Shown: positions 42,846 to 61,118, numbered from the stretch's first letter. The stretch is DNA of 64,000 bases from CAWEQW01 sp963811365 (GCA_963811365.1 CAWEQW010000012.1:124001-188000), one strand, 5' to 3'. Notes: generated from the sequence alone by a model not told the origin. Numbers and translations: made by a program.

Positions 42846-45800
42846 ATGAACGAGCAGCCCACCACTCCGGTCGCCGTCGTCGGCGTCGCCGCGATCATGC
42901 CGGACGCCCCGGACGCCGCCACGTTCTGGCAGAACCTGCGGGACGGCCGCTACTCGATCAGCGACGTCCCGCCGGAGCGGTGGGACCCCGAGCTGCTACT
43001 ACGACCCCGACCCCGCCGCGCCGGACAAGACCTACAGCCGGATCGGCGGCTGGGTGCGCGAGCTTCCCCTGGGAGCCGCTGGCCTGGCGGCTTCCGGTGC
43101 CGCCGAAGGTCGCCGAGCAGCTGGACGTCGGCCAGCAGTGGGCGGTCTCCGCGCGCACGATCGGCCCTGGTCGACGCCGGGCTGGCCGGACTGGCCGGTG
43201 GACTCCGAGCGGGTCGCGGTGATCCTCGGCAACGCCATCGGCGGCGACAAGCACTACCGGACCGCGCTGCGCATCCAGTTCCCGGAGTTCGCCGGGACCT
43301 GATGCACGGCGCCGTCGTTCGCGGCGCTCCCGGCGGAGGTGCGCGCAGGTGGTGCTCACGCGAGTGGCACGAGCGCTTCCTGGCCCACGAGCCGGCGATC
43401 ACCGAGGACACCATGCCCGGCGAGCTGTCGAACGTGATGGCCGGCCGGATCGCGAACCTGTTCGACTTCCGCGGCCCCAACTTCACCACCGACGCCGCCT
43501 GCGCCTCCGGCCTCGCCGCGATGTCGGCGGCGGTGCACGGGCTCGTGAGCGGCGACTACGACGCCGTGGTCACCGGCGGCGTCGACCGCAACATGGGCGT
43601 CTACGCGTTCGTGAAGTTCTGCAAGATCGGCGCGCTGTCGGCGACCGGCACCCGGCCCTTCGACGCCGGCGCGGACGGCTTCGTGATGGGCGAGGGCGCG
43701 GCCCTGTTCGTGCTCAAGCGGCTCGCGGACGCGGAGCGCGACGGCGACCGGGTCTACGCCGTGCTGCTCGGGCTCGGCGGCTCCAGCGACGGCAAGGGCA
43801 AGGGCATCACGGCGCCGAACCCCGTCGGCCAGCGGCTGTCGGTCGAGCGGGCCTGGGCTGCACGCGGGCCTCAAGCCTGCGGCCGCCTCGGCGGTCGAGG
43901 CGCACGGCACCTCGACCAGGGTCGGCGACGCCGCCGAGCTGGCCAGCCTCGGCGACGTCTTCGGCAGCGCGGCGCCCGGGCTCCATCGCGCTCGGCTCGG
44001 TGAAGTCGAACATCGGCCACCTCAAGGCCGCGGCCGGCGCCGGCCGGGCTGTTCAAGATGGTGATGCAGCTGCACGAGAAGGAGCTCGCGCCGAGCCTGC
44101 ACTTCCGGGACCCGAACCCGCAACGTCGACTGGGCCCACACGCCGTTCCGGGTCAACACCGAGCTGCGCGACTGGCCGGCCGACCCGGACGGCGCCCGCC
44201 GCGGCGGGGTGAGCGCCTTCGGCTTCGGCGGCACCAACTTCCACGCGGTGCTCGAGGAGTACGTCCCCGGTCGGCACCGCCCGGAGCGGCGCCGCGCACC
44301 TTCGCCTCGGCGGAGGTGCCGCGCAGCACCGTGCCGTGCGCCAGGTCACGACGCCGAAACCGCCCCTGCGCGGCGCCCTCGCTGCTCGGGGGCCGCGACG
44401 ACGCGGAGGTGGTGGCCCAGCTGCAGGAGGTGGCCGCCGCGGCACGGCAGCGCCCCGGCCCCGGCGGCGCCCGACCCGGCGCTGGCGCTACGCGGCGGTG
44501 CGCGTGGCCATCGACCACGCCGACGCCGCCGACCTGGCGGCCAAGGCGGCAAGGCGGTCAAGGCGTTCGCGACCGGCGACCCCGGCGATGTGGAAGATGC
44601 TGCGCGCCCAGGGCGTGTTCGTCGGCCGCGGCCCGGCGCCCAAGGTGGCGTTCCTCTACACCGGTCAGGGGTCGCAGTACGTCAACATGCTGCAGGACCT
44701 GCGCGCGCGTCGAGCCGGTCGTCGCCGCGACCTTCGACGAGGCGGACCGGATCATGACGCCGCTGCTCGGCACGGCCCGCTGTCGTCGTACATCTTCGTC
44801 GACGGCGACGACCCGGCCGCGGTCGCGCGAGCTGCGAGCAGCAGCTGATGCAGACCGAGATCACCCAGCCCGCCGTGCTGGCCAGCCGACCTCGCGCTGA
44901 CCCGGCTGCTCGGGGCCTACGGCGTCGCGCCCGGACATGGTGATGGGGCACAGCCTGGGGGAGTACGGCGCCCTGGTCGCCGCCGGCGCGCTGACCTTCG
45001 ACGCCGCGCTGGAGGCGGTCAGCGCCCGCGGTCACGAGATGGCCTCGCTGTCGCGTCGACGGACAACGGCGCGATGGCGGCGGTGTTCGGGCCGCTCGCG
45101 GAGATCGAGCGCGTCGTCGACGCGGTCGACGGCAACGTCGTCATCGCGAACATCAACAGCCTCAGCCAGGCCGTGATCGGCGGGGCCACCGACGCCGTCG
45201 AGCGGGCGGTCGCGCTGCTCGGCGAGCGCGGCGTCACCGCGGCCCGGATCCCGGTGAGCCACGCCTTCCACACCTCGATCGTGGCGCCGGCGAGCGAGCC
45301 GCTGAAGCACGCGCTGCGAGCGGCTCGACCTGCGCGCCCCGGTCTGCCGATCGTCTCCAACGTCACCGGCGAGTTCTACCCGGCCGACGCCGACCGCGAC
45401 ACCATGCTCGACCTGCTCGGGCCGGCAGGTGGCCTCGCCGGTGCAGTTCGTCCGCGGGCTGCGAGACGCTGTACGACGCGGGCGCCCGGGTGTTCGTCGA
45501 GGTCGGGTCCGAAGAAGGCGCTGCACGGCTTCGTCGAGGACGTGCTCGGCGAGCACGACGACGTGCTCGCGCTGTTCACCAACCACCCCAAGAACGGTGA
45601 CGTGCCGTCGTTCAACGCCGCGCTGTGCGGTCTCTGGGCGGCGGGCTGGGCATGCCGGCGACACAGGCCGAGCCCGCGCCCCGGCCGCGACCCCGGTGGC
45701 TGCCTCCGATGCCGCCCCGGCGGCCGCCCCGGTGGCTGCCCCGGTGGCTCCTGAGGCCGCCCCGGTTGCTGCGTCGGGACCGGGACTGAGCGCCGACACA

Positions 45801-48800
45801 GTACGCCGAGCTCGGCCGGATCTTCGCCGGGGCGCTCCGAGCAGGGGCTCGAGCGTGCTGGGCGGCCGACGCCGTCCGGCGGCTCCGCCGGTCGGAGCCG
45901 CGAGACACCGAGCCGGTGGTGGTCACCGGCGCGGCCCTCGGGCTGCCGGGCGTCGAGCACGTCTTCGACGACGAGAACCTGCAGCGGATCCTCGACGGCC
46001 AGCAGTTCATCGACACCATCCCGCACCGGATCCGACGGCAGATGGTCGACCTGCACATCACCCGGCTGGTCAAGCGGGAGTCCGGCGACCCCACGTTCGA
46101 GACGATCGACGACGAGGCCGAGGTGGTCAAGCTCGCCGGCCGGCACGCGCCGCTCGACGTGGTCGAGGAGTTCGGCGTCGACGCCGCCCGCGACGCCGCG
46201 CTCGACGCGGTCACCCGGCTGGCCGATCGGCGCCGGCTTCGACGCCCTGCGGGACGCCGGCATCCCCCTGGTGATGCGCTACAAGACCACCACGCTCGGC
46301 TCCCGCCTGCCCGAGCGGTGGGGTCTGCCCGACGCGCTGCGCGACGACACCGGCGTGATCTTCGCCTCGGCGTTCCCCGGCTACGACTCGTTCGCCGAGG
46401 ACCTCGAGCGCTACTTCACCGACCGGGGGCGCCGCGACCAGCTGCTCGCCCTCGAGGCGGTGCGCGCCCGGATGCGCGGCGAGGAGCCGGCTGCGGCCGA
46501 GGTCGACCGGCGCATCGCCGAGCTGCGGCACCTGCTGGAGGCCGAGCCGTTCACCTTCGACCGCCGGTTCCTGTTCCGGTGCCTGTCCATGGGGCACTCG
46601 CAGTTCGCCGAGATCATCGGCGCCCGCGGGCCGAACACCCAGGTCAACGCCGCCTGCGCGAGCACCACGCAGGCCCTGTCGCTGGCCGAGGACTGGATCC
46701 GGGCCGGGCGCTGCCGCCGCGTCGTGGTGGTCTCCGCCGACGACGTCACCACCGACACGCTGCTGCCCTGGGTCGCCTCCGGCTTCCTCGCCACCGGCGC
46801 CGCCGCCACCGACGACTCGGTCGAGGACGCGGCCACGCCGTTCGACCGGCGCCGGCACGGCATGATCGTCGGCATGGGCGCGGCCGCGCTCGTCGTCGAG
46901 TCCGCGGAGGCGGCCCGAGCGAGCGCGGTCTGCAGCCGATCTGCGAGGTGCTCGGCACGGTCACGGCCAACAGCGCCTTCCACGGCACCCGGCTCGACGT
47001 CGACCACATCGCCTCGGTGATGGAGAACGTCGTCGCGCAGGCGGAGCGGCACGGGCGTGGACCGCCACCGAGATCGCCGCCGTCGACGGTGTTCGTCTCG
47101 CACGAGACCTACACGCCGGCGCGCGGCGGCAGCGCCTCGGCCGAGATCAACGCCCTCCGCGCGACGTTCGGCGCCGAGGCGGACTCGATCGTGATCACCA
47201 ACACCAAGGGGTTCACCGGGCACGCCATGGGCGCCGGCATCGAGGACGTCGTCGCGATCAAGGCGCTCGAGACCGGGATCGTGCCGCCGGTGCCGAACTA
47301 CAAGGAGCCCGACCCCGAGCTGGGGAGCTCAACCTCTCGCAGGGCGGGGCCTACCCGGTCGGCTACGCGCTGCGGCTGGCTGCCGGCTTCGGCTCGCAGA
47401 TCGCCATGTCGCTGCTGCGCTGGACGCCGGTCCCCGACGGCCGGCACCGCCAGCCGAGCGAGCTCGGGTACGCCTACCGGATCGTCGACCCCGCGGCGCT
47501 GGCAGCGCTGGCTGGACGCCCTCAGCGGCGTGCCGGGCGCGCGCCTCGAGGTGGTCACCCGGCGGCTGCGGGTCGTCGACACCGGCGCCCCGGCCACCGC
47601 CGCACCCGCCGAGCCGCGGGCTGCGCAGGCCCCGGCGGCCGTCGCACCGGTGCGAGCCGCGGGCTGCGCAGGCCCCGGCGGCCGTCGCACCGGTCGAGCC
47701 GCGGGCTGCGCAGGCCCCGGCGGCCGTCGCACCGGTCGAGCCGCGGGCTGCGCCGGCCCCGCCCGCGCCGGCGGTCGATGCGGTGGCCGCGCCGGTGGTC
47801 GACGAGGTGAGCGCGGCGGTGGTCGGGATCGTGTCGCAGATGACGGGCTATCCGCCGGAGCTGTTGGATCTGGACCTGGATCTGGAGGCGGACCTGGGGG
47901 TGGACACGGTGAAGCAGGCCGAGGTGTTCGCTGCGGTGCGCGAGCGGTTCGGGCGTGGAGCGCGAGGAGAAGCTGCAGCTGCGGGACTTCCCGACGCTGA
48001 CCCATGTGATCGGCTGGATGCGGGACAAGACCGGGATCGCCGCGCCGGCGCGCCGCGGCGCCGGCGGCGTCGGCCGCGCCCGGTCTGCGCAGCCCGCGGC
48101 TCGGCAGCCGCCGCGCCGGCCGCCGCCGCGCCGGTGGCTGGTGGCCGGCTGGTGATGCGAGGTGACCGCGGCGGTGGTCGGGATCGTGTCGGAGATGACG
48201 GGCTATCCGCCGGAGCTGTTGGACCTGGACCTGGATCTGGAGGCGGACCTGGGGGTGGACACGGTGAAGCAGGCCGAGGTGTTCGCTGCGGTGCGGGAGC
48301 GGTTCGGGCGTGGAGCGTGACGAGACGCTGCCGCTGCGGGACTTCCCGACGCTGACCCACGTGATCGGCTGGGTGCGGGAGCAAGACCGGGATCGCCGCA
48401 GCCGGGCGCCGCGGCGCCGGCGCGCCGTGCCGAGACCGGCGCTCGGCTGGCAGCCCGCGGCCGGCGCGGCCGCCGGCGCCGGCCGCCGCCGCGCCGGTGG
48501 CATGGTGCGCCGGTGGTGACGAGGTGACGACGCGGTGGTGGTCGGGATCGTGTCGCGAGATGACCGGCTATCCGCCGGAGCTGTTGGACCTGGACCTGGA
48601 TCTGGAGGCGGACCTGGGGGTGGACACGGTCAAGCAGGCCGAGGTGTTCGCTGCGGTGCGCGAGCGGTTCGGGCGTGGAGCGTGATGAGAGCTGCCGCTG
48701 CGGGACTTCCCGACGCTGACCCATGTGATCGGCTGGGTGCGGGAGAAGACCGGGATCGCCGCACCGAGCGCCGCAGCACCGGCGCTGCGCGCAGCACCGG

Positions 48801-51800
48801 TGTCTGCGGAGCCCGCGGCTCGGCAGCGGTGCCGCGCGTCGGCCCCGCCCGCGCCGGCGTCGATGAGGTGGCCGCGCCGGTGGTTGACGAGGTGAGCGAG
48901 GCGGTGGTCGGGATCGTGTCGGAGATGACCGGGCTATCCGCCGGAGCTGTTGGACCTGGACCTGGATCTGGAGGCGGACCTGGGGGTGGACACGGTGAAG
49001 CAGGCCGAGGTGTTCGCTGCGGTGCGCGAGCGGTTCGGGCGTGGAGCGTGACGAGACGCTGTCGCTGCGGGACTTCCCGACGCTGACCCATGTGATCGGC
49101 TGGGTGCGGGACAGGACCGGGATCGCCGCACCGAGCGCCGCAGCACCGGCGCCGCAGCACCGAGCACGGCTCGGCCGGCGCACCGTGTCTGCGGAGCCCG
49201 CGGCTCGGCGGAGCGGTGGCTGCACCCGACGACGGTCGAAGGAGACCTCGACGCGGTCGACCGGATGCCGCGGCGGGTCCCGGTGCCGGTGCTGCGGCCC
49301 GCCCTCGACCAGTGCCTGCCCACCGGGGTCGCGCTCGACGAGCGGGCCCGCGTCGTGGTGATGCGCGACGAGGGCGGCGTCGCGCGACGCGCTGCTGCGC
49401 GCGGCTGGAGAAGCGCGGCGTGGCGACGCTGGCGCTCGACCCGGGCACCCCGACCGACGACCTCGTGGTCGCTGTCCAGGAGTGGCGCTCGGGCGGCCCG
49501 GTCACGGGCGTCTACTGGCTGCGCCGCCCTCGACGACGAGGGGCCGCACGAGGAGCTCGACCTCGCCGGCTGGCGCGAGGCGCTGCGCCGCCGGGTCAAG
49601 GCGCTGTACGCGACGATGCGCACGCTGTACGACGACGAGCCCGTTCCTCGTCACCGGCACCCGGCTCGGCGGCTACCACGGCTACGACGAGGCCGGGGCC
49701 ACCGCGCCGATGGGCGGCGCGGTGACCGGGTTCGCCAAGTCCTACAAGCGGGAGCGCCCCGACGCGCTGGTCAAGGCGCGTGGACCTGCCGGCGAGCCGC
49801 AGGACCGCGGCGACCGCGGACCTGCTGCTCGAGGAGACGCTGCGCGACCCCGGCTGCGTCGAGGTCGGCCACGCGACGGCCGCCGCTGGGGCGTCGGCCT
49901 CGCTGCGCGGCCCTTCCCGCCCCAGGACGCCCCGGAGGCCGGCGCGCATGCGCTGGGCCCGACAGCACGGTCCTCGTGACCGGGGCTGCCGGGCAGCATC
50001 GTCGCGGCGATCACCGCCGACCTGGCGCGCGCCTCGGGCGCGACGTTCCACCTGCTCGACCTCGACTCCGGAGCCGGACGCCGAGGACCCCGACCTGCGG
50101 CGGTACGTCGAGGACCGGAGCGGGCTCAAGGGCGAGCTCGCCGCCCGGATGAAGGAGCGGGGCGAGCGGCCCACGCCGGTGGCGATCGAGAAGGAGCTGG
50201 CGCGCTTCGAGCGGCTGGCCGCCGCGCTCGCCGCGATCGAGGCGGTGCGGGAGGCCGGCGGGACCGTGCACTACCACGCGGTCGACCTCACCGACGCCGA
50301 CGGCGGTCGCGCGGTGCTCGACGAGGTCCGCGGCGTCGACGGACCGGCATCGACCTGCGTGGTGCACGCCGCCGGAGTCGAGGTCAGCCGCGCGCTGCCG
50401 GACAAGGAGCCGCGCGAGTTCGACCTGGTCCACGACGTGAAGGCGGACGGCTGGTTCAACGTGCTGTACGGCCGTCGGCGACCTGCCCATCGGCGCCACG
50501 GTGGTGTTCTCCTCGGTGGCCGGCCGGTTCGGCAACGCCGGCCAGACCGACTACGCGCGCCGCCAACGACCTGCTGTGCAAGATCACCAGCAGCTTCCGC
50601 CGCACCCGGCCCGACACCCGCGCGATCGCCGCTCGACTGGACCGCGTGGGGCGGCATCGGCATGGCGACCCGGGGCTCGATCCCGCAAGATCATGGAGAT
50701 GGCCGGGGTGGAGATGCTGCCGCCGGAGGCCGGCGTCGCCTGGATCCGCCGCGAGCTCGACCGGCGCACGCGTTCCGCGGGCGAGGTGGTGGTGGCCGGG
50801 CGCGCTGGGCCGGATGGCCGAGGGCGTACCACCCGACCGGCGGGCTCGACCCCGCGAGCGGTCGACGCGCGGCACGCCGGGCCGATGGTCGGGCGAGGTC
50901 GGTCGCGGCCGACGTGCTCGACGGGCTGGTCGTGCGCACCACGCTCGACCCGGCCGAGCAGCCCTTCCTCGACGACCACCGGATCGACGGCACGCCGGTG
51001 CTGCCCGGCGTGATGGGCATGGAGGCGTTCGCCGAGGTGGCCGCGGCTGCTCGCGCCCGAGCTGGCAGGTCGTGGCGGTCGAGGACGTCGACTTCCTGGC
51101 GCCGGTGAAGTTCTACCGCGACGAGCCGCGCACGCTGACCATCACCGCGGCGCTGCGCCCGGACGGCGCGGACCTGGTCGCCGAGTGCCGGCTCGAGGCC
51201 GAGCGGCCGCTGCCCGGCAGCGACGAGCCGCGGCGCACCGTGCACTTCACCGGGCTCGGTCCGCCTGTCGCGGCCGCGCTCGCCGAGCCAGGTGACGCGA
51301 CCCGGCGTGCTCGCGGCCGGGCGGCGCGATCGCGGTCGGCCACGACGACGTCTACCGGCTGTACTTCCACGGGCCGGCCTACCAGGTCGTCGGCCGGCAT
51401 GGCGGGCGACGGACGGCGGCGCGGCCGGCCGCCGATCTGCCGCGCGACCTGCCGCCGGACCGGCGACGGACCGGCGCGGCGCACCGCCGTCGCTGCGGGC
51501 ACCCGCGGCTGGCGGAGCTGTGCTTCCAGGTGGCCGGGCTCTGGGAGGCCGGGCCCGAGGGCCGGCTGGCGCTGCCGGCGCACGTCGACCGGCTCGCTGC
51601 CTGGCCGCAGGAGTCGCCGACGTGGTGCCGGAGGCGCCGTGGCGGTGGCGCCGGCCGACCGGAGGCCGGGCGTCTTCGACTGCCGCGTCGTCGGTCCCGA
51701 GGGCGCGCGTCCTGCTCGCGGTCGAGGGCTACCGCACCGTGCCGCTGCCCGGGCGGCCTGCCCGACGAGGTGCGCGCGCCGCTGCTGCGACGTGCGATGG

Positions 51801-51815
51801 AGGACGGAGCCGGCC

Positions 51816-51819
<4 letters not shown>
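42846..51819 (+). CDS. Giant iterative PKS/PUFA-synthase-like protein: KS-AT-KS-(ACP)4-KR-DH (many indels)
   Basis: About 2,950 residues across many one-base indels. KS1 (42860-44260) has Cys in DAACASGLAAM (codon 43500), EAHGTSTRVGD and NIGHLKAAAG. AT (44640-45600) has TGQGSQYVN, GHSLGEY and a malonyl-type HAFH. An Ala/Pro linker precedes KS2 (45910-47510), with Cys in NAACASTTQAL (46655), SHETYTP and TKGFTGHAMGAG. A repeat linker leads to four ACPs (47800-49130), each reading GVDTVKQAEVF, with Thr where Ser is expected. KR (about 49260-50870) has VTGAAGS and VFSSVAGRFGNAGQTDY. DH (about 50900-51800) has DDHRIDGTPVLPG and FHGPAYQVV. No ER or thioesterase was seen. Starts 22 nt after the acyl-CoA dehydrogenase; ends overlapping the carboxylase as GTGA. 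Product unknown; a long-chain lipid is likely. Confidence 0.85.
47611..47775 (+). repeat. 42-bp tandem repeat encoding the linker before the ACPs
   Basis: Copies begin at 47611, 47654, 47696 and 47738; each encodes EPRAAQAPAAVAPV, and the last diverges. The first period is 43 rather than 42 bp because of one extra G (GGTGCGAG against GGTCGAG in the sister copy). Confidence 0.85.
47800..49130 (+). repeat. Four tandem ACP-coding repeats of about 360 bp
   Basis: Near-identical ~230-bp cores with conserved Thr codons at 47906, 48261, 48626 and 48992 (spacings 355, 365 and 366 bp), separated by variable Ala/Pro linkers. The cores encode TGYPPELLDLDLDLEADLG, then VDTVKQAEVFAAVRERFG, then LRDFPTLTHVIGWVR. 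Confidence 0.9.
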
Positions 51820-57422
<5,603 letters not shown>

Positions 57423-57424
57423 CC

Positions 57425-57443
57425 GCCGGCCGGCCACGCCGGC
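57425..57443. terminator. Possible bidirectional hairpin between convergent genes
   Basis: GCCGGC at 57425-57430 and again at 57438-57443 (self-complementary) can pair across a 7-nt loop in the 31-nt gap between the carboxylase and the PPTase stops. Confidence 0.3.
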
Positions 57444-57453
57444 CGCGCGCCGG

Positions 57454-58240
57454 TCAGTCCGGCCGGTCGGTCCGCGGCCGCTGGAGCCAGGAGTGCGCGG
57501 GCTGCGCGCGGCTCAGCCCGGGGGAGCCCGCGGCGTCCACCGGAGGCGGCAGGCTGCGACGGGCGAGCACGGTGAGCAGGCAGACGCCGTCGCGCCGCCA
57601 CCAGCCGGACAGCAGCCCGCCCTCGCTGAGCCGGGCGTGCAGCGGCGACCAGGCCCCGTCGGCGGCCGCCGGGTCGGTGTCCCCGAGTGACGATCTCGAC
57701 GCTCCGGGTGTCGCGGCGCAGGCCGGTCTGCAGGACCTTCAGCGCGCTCTCCTTGGCCGACCAGGCGAGGTTCGCGGCGAGATCGCGCGGCTGACCGTCG
57801 AGCGCCGCGACGTAGCCGCTGCTCGGCGGGGGTGAGGAAGTCCGCGACGAACCCCTCGCTGCGCGGCTCCACGAGCTCGAGGTCGCAGCCGACGTCCCCG
57901 AGGTCCTTGCCGACGAGGCAGACCGCCCACCCGGCCCGGTCGGTCAGCGAGACGTCGATGCCGGCCGGCCGCCGTCGACCAGCACCAGCGGCGCCCCGCT
58001 GGGACGGTTGCCGACCTCGATCGGCGCCAGCGCGCTCGGCGCCGTCTCCAGACCGACGGCGGCCGCGACCGCCTGCTTGCCGGCCCACCGGCGCAGCAGG
58101 TACTCGGTGCGGCGCTTGGTGAACACCATCGCCACGGCGTACGCCGCCTCCCGCTCGCTCAGCCACCCCGTTCCGTCGGGCAGGTCCTGCTCGCCCGCGG
58201 TGAGCCAGCTGCTGCCGGCGGGGTGAGCGGAGAAGGTCAC
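57454..58240 (-). CDS. 4'-phosphopantetheinyl transferase (Sfp type, frameshifted)
   Basis: About 260 residues. The Sfp-family signatures GCDLELVEPRSEGFVADFLT and WSAKESALKVLQTGLRRDT carry the Mg-binding Asp/Glu and the Lys. N-terminus (GTG 58240) TFSAHPAGSSWLTAGEQ; KRRTEYLLRRWAGKQAVAAA is the substrate-binding region. Frame breaks near 57692, 57820 and 57965. It is convergent with the carboxylase and the only activating enzyme near the four ACPs, so it probably loads them. C-terminal part is Pro/Arg-rich. Confidence 0.85.
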
Positions 58241-58316
58241 GGCGACACGCTAGGGCGCGGCCGCCCGGTCCGCCAGCGGTGGCCGACGATCGCCGGCACG
58301 GTGCCGCCGCTGCTGC

Positions 58317-61118
58317 TCAGGCGGTGCCGGCCGCGCTCGGGGTGAAGTCCGGGTCGCCGACCGGCCCCTCGTCGCCGGCGCTCGCCCCCGCCTGGGCCTG
58401 GTGCGACCAGGTCTCGAGCTCGGCCATCACCGACGGGTGCTTGTCGACGCAGACCACCACGAGGTCGCCGGGGTTCGACCGGCTCATGGCGTGCCGCACC
58501 GCGGCGATCTCGTCGAGGATCACCTCGACCTGCTTGCAGCGGCCGCCCGCCGACATCGTCTGGCGCACGCCCTCGGCGACCAGCCCGGCGGTCGCCCCGC
58601 GCTCGCGGCCGCGGAGCGCGACGTCCTCGCGGACCACGACGACGTCGAAGTGCTGCGGCGGCGACCGCGCCGAGCTCGCGCATGTCGTCGTCGCGGCGGT
58701 CCCCGGCGGTCGCCGACCACACCGATGCGGGACGGCTTGCCCAGCTCGCTCGTCGGAGCTCAGGCTCTCCCCGACGCGGTCCACGAAGTCGCCGAGCATC
58801 CGCATCCCGGGCGCGTTGTGGCAGTAGTCGACGATCACGTGCACGCCGTCGACCTCCACCTCGTTGAGCCGACCGGGCGAGAGGTAGTAGCTCGTCGAGA
58901 AGGTCCGCAGCCCCTGGCGGATGTCGTGCAGCGGTGCGCCGGCGGCGAACGCGGCGGCCGCGGCGCCGAGCGCGTTCTGCACGTTCATCCGCGCGCGCCC
59001 GCCGAACGTCGCCGGCAGCAGGTGGGTCCAGGCCAGCTGCATCTCCCGGCGCCCGTGCTTGACGACGATCATCTCGCCGCGGTCGGTGCGCTCGAGGACG
59101 AGCGCCTTGCCGCCGCGCCGGCAGTGCGCGTCGATCATCTCGCGGGCCTCGGACCCGGGGTCGGCCATCGAGAACCACACCACCTGCCCGGAGCAGCGCC
59201 GCCGCATCTCGCGCACCAGCGGATCGTCGGCGTTGAGCACCGCATGACCGTCGCGCGGCACCGCCTCGACGAGCACCGCCTTGACGTCCGCGAGCTGCTC
59301 GACGGTGTCGATGCCCCGCAGACCGAGGTGGTCGGGCGGCGACGTTGAGCACGACGGCGACGTCGTTGCGCTCGTAGCCGAGCCCCTCGCGCAGGATGCC
59401 GCCGCGGGCGACCTCGAACACCGCGAAGTCGACCCGCGGGTTCTGCAGCACCATCCGGGCGGACTTGGGCCCGGACGCATCGGCGCGGATCACCAGCCGC
59501 TCGTCGATCACCACGCCGTCGGTGGAGGTCATCCCGACCTTGCGGCCCATGCCCTTGAAGATGTGCGAGATCATCCGCGACGTCGTCGTCTTGCCGTTGG
59601 TGCCGGTCACCGCGACGATCGGGATCCGGCTCGGCGTGCCCGGCGGGAACAGCATGTCCACGACGGGCTTGGAGATGAACTGCGGCTCGCCGATCGTCGG
59701 ATGGGTGTGCATCCGGAAGCCCGGGGCGGCGTTCACCTCGCAGATCGCGCCGCCGGTCTCGCGCACCGGCTCGGTGATGTCCGGGCAGATGAAGTCGATG
59801 CCGGCGATGTCGAGGCCGACCATCCGGGCGGCCTCCTCGGCGATCTCGACGTTCTCCGGGTGCGCCTCGAAGGTCCGGTCGATGGAGATGCCGCCGGTCG
59901 ACATGTTGCCGGTCAGGGTCAGCTTCACCATCTCGCCGGCGGGCGGCACGTCGCTGACCTTGTAGCCCTGGTCGGACAGCAGCTCGAGCGCCGCATCGTC
60001 GAGCTTGATCCGGGTCAGCACCTTCTCGTGGCCGACGCCGCGCCGGGGGTCGGCGTTGGTCAGCTCCACGAGATCCTCGATGGTGCTGTGGCCGTCACCG
60101 ACGACGTGCGCCGGGACGCGCTCCGCGACGGCGGCGAGCCGGCCGTCGATGATCAGGCAGCGGTAGTCGCGGCCGCTGACGAACGACTCCACGATGACCC
60201 AGCCGCGACGGGACTGCTCCTGCGCCACCGCGAACGCCTCGCGCACCTCGTTCGGCGTCCTGCAGGTTCAGGCAGACGCCCCGCCCGTGGTTGCCGTCCA
60301 GCGGCTTGCAGACGACCGGGTACCCGATCCGCTCCGCGACCGCGACGGCCTGGTCCACGGTGCGCACCGACTCCTGGCGCGGCACCGGCAGTCCTGCCGC
60401 GGCGAGCAGCCGGGTGGTGAGGTCCTTGTCGGAGGCGACGTCGACCGCGATCGCGCTGGTGGCCGACGTCATCGTGGCACGGATCCGCTTCTGGTGGACC
60501 CCCTGGCCGAGCTGCACCAGGGAGTGCTGGTTGAGCCGGATCCACGGGATGTCGCGGGACATCGCCTCGTCCAGGATCGCCTGCGTGGACGGGCCGAACG
60601 CGGTCCGCTCCGCGCGCAGGATGAACTCGCTCGAGCGCCTCCTCGAAGTCGAGCTCGGGGTCCGCCTCGACGAGGTGGTTGACCAGGCGTACGGCGAGCC
60701 GCGCCGCGGCCAGCCCGACCTGCTCGTCGACGTACCCGTAGATGACGTTGTAGCGCCCGCGCTCGCCCTTCACCTGGCGGGTCTTGCCGCGCCGGAGGTC
60801 GTGGCCGACGGCCTGCTGGAGCGCCAGCGCCACGTGCTCGGTCACGTGGCCGAGCCAGGTGCCCTCGTTGAGCCGCTCGACGAAGCCGCCGCGGCGGCCG
60901 CGGGAGCAGGAGTGCTCGCGCAGGCCCGGGCAGTGCCTGCAGGAGGTTGTCGGTGAACCCGGGATCGCGCTGGTGGGGAAGTCCTCGAGCGAGCCGAGGT
61001 CGACCACGAGGTGGATCGCCCGCTCGTAGGACCACACGTTGGCGCCGCGGTAGACCCGGGTCTCGACGATGGCGAGGTCGGGGGAGGGTCGTGCGCCGCT
61101 GCGTGCCGGTTCGCTCAT
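58317..61118 (-). CDS. cphA: Cyanophycin synthetase CphA (several indels)
   Basis: About 920 residues: N-terminal domain (VYRGANVWSYERAIHLVVDL, FVERLNEGTWLGHVTEHVAL), ATP-grasp (VVCKPLDGNHGRGVCLNLQ, WVIVESFVSGRDYRCLIIDG, VNAAPGFRMHTHP) and Mur-ligase module (VAVTGTNGKTTTSRMISHIF, VDYCHNAPGMRMLGDFV). It polymerises Asp and Arg into multi-L-arginyl-poly-L-aspartate without a ribosome. Breaks near 58740, 59340, 60250 and 60630 split it into four frames. ATG 61118 overlaps the cphB stop (ATGA), an operon typical of cyanophycin metabolism. Confidence 0.9.

Noticed and set aside
39500..51800. Insertions placed exactly at codon boundaries
   Set aside because: Most sites can be read with the extra base at the boundary, but wobble and homopolymers make the position ambiguous, so the apparent phase is not evidence of a mechanism.
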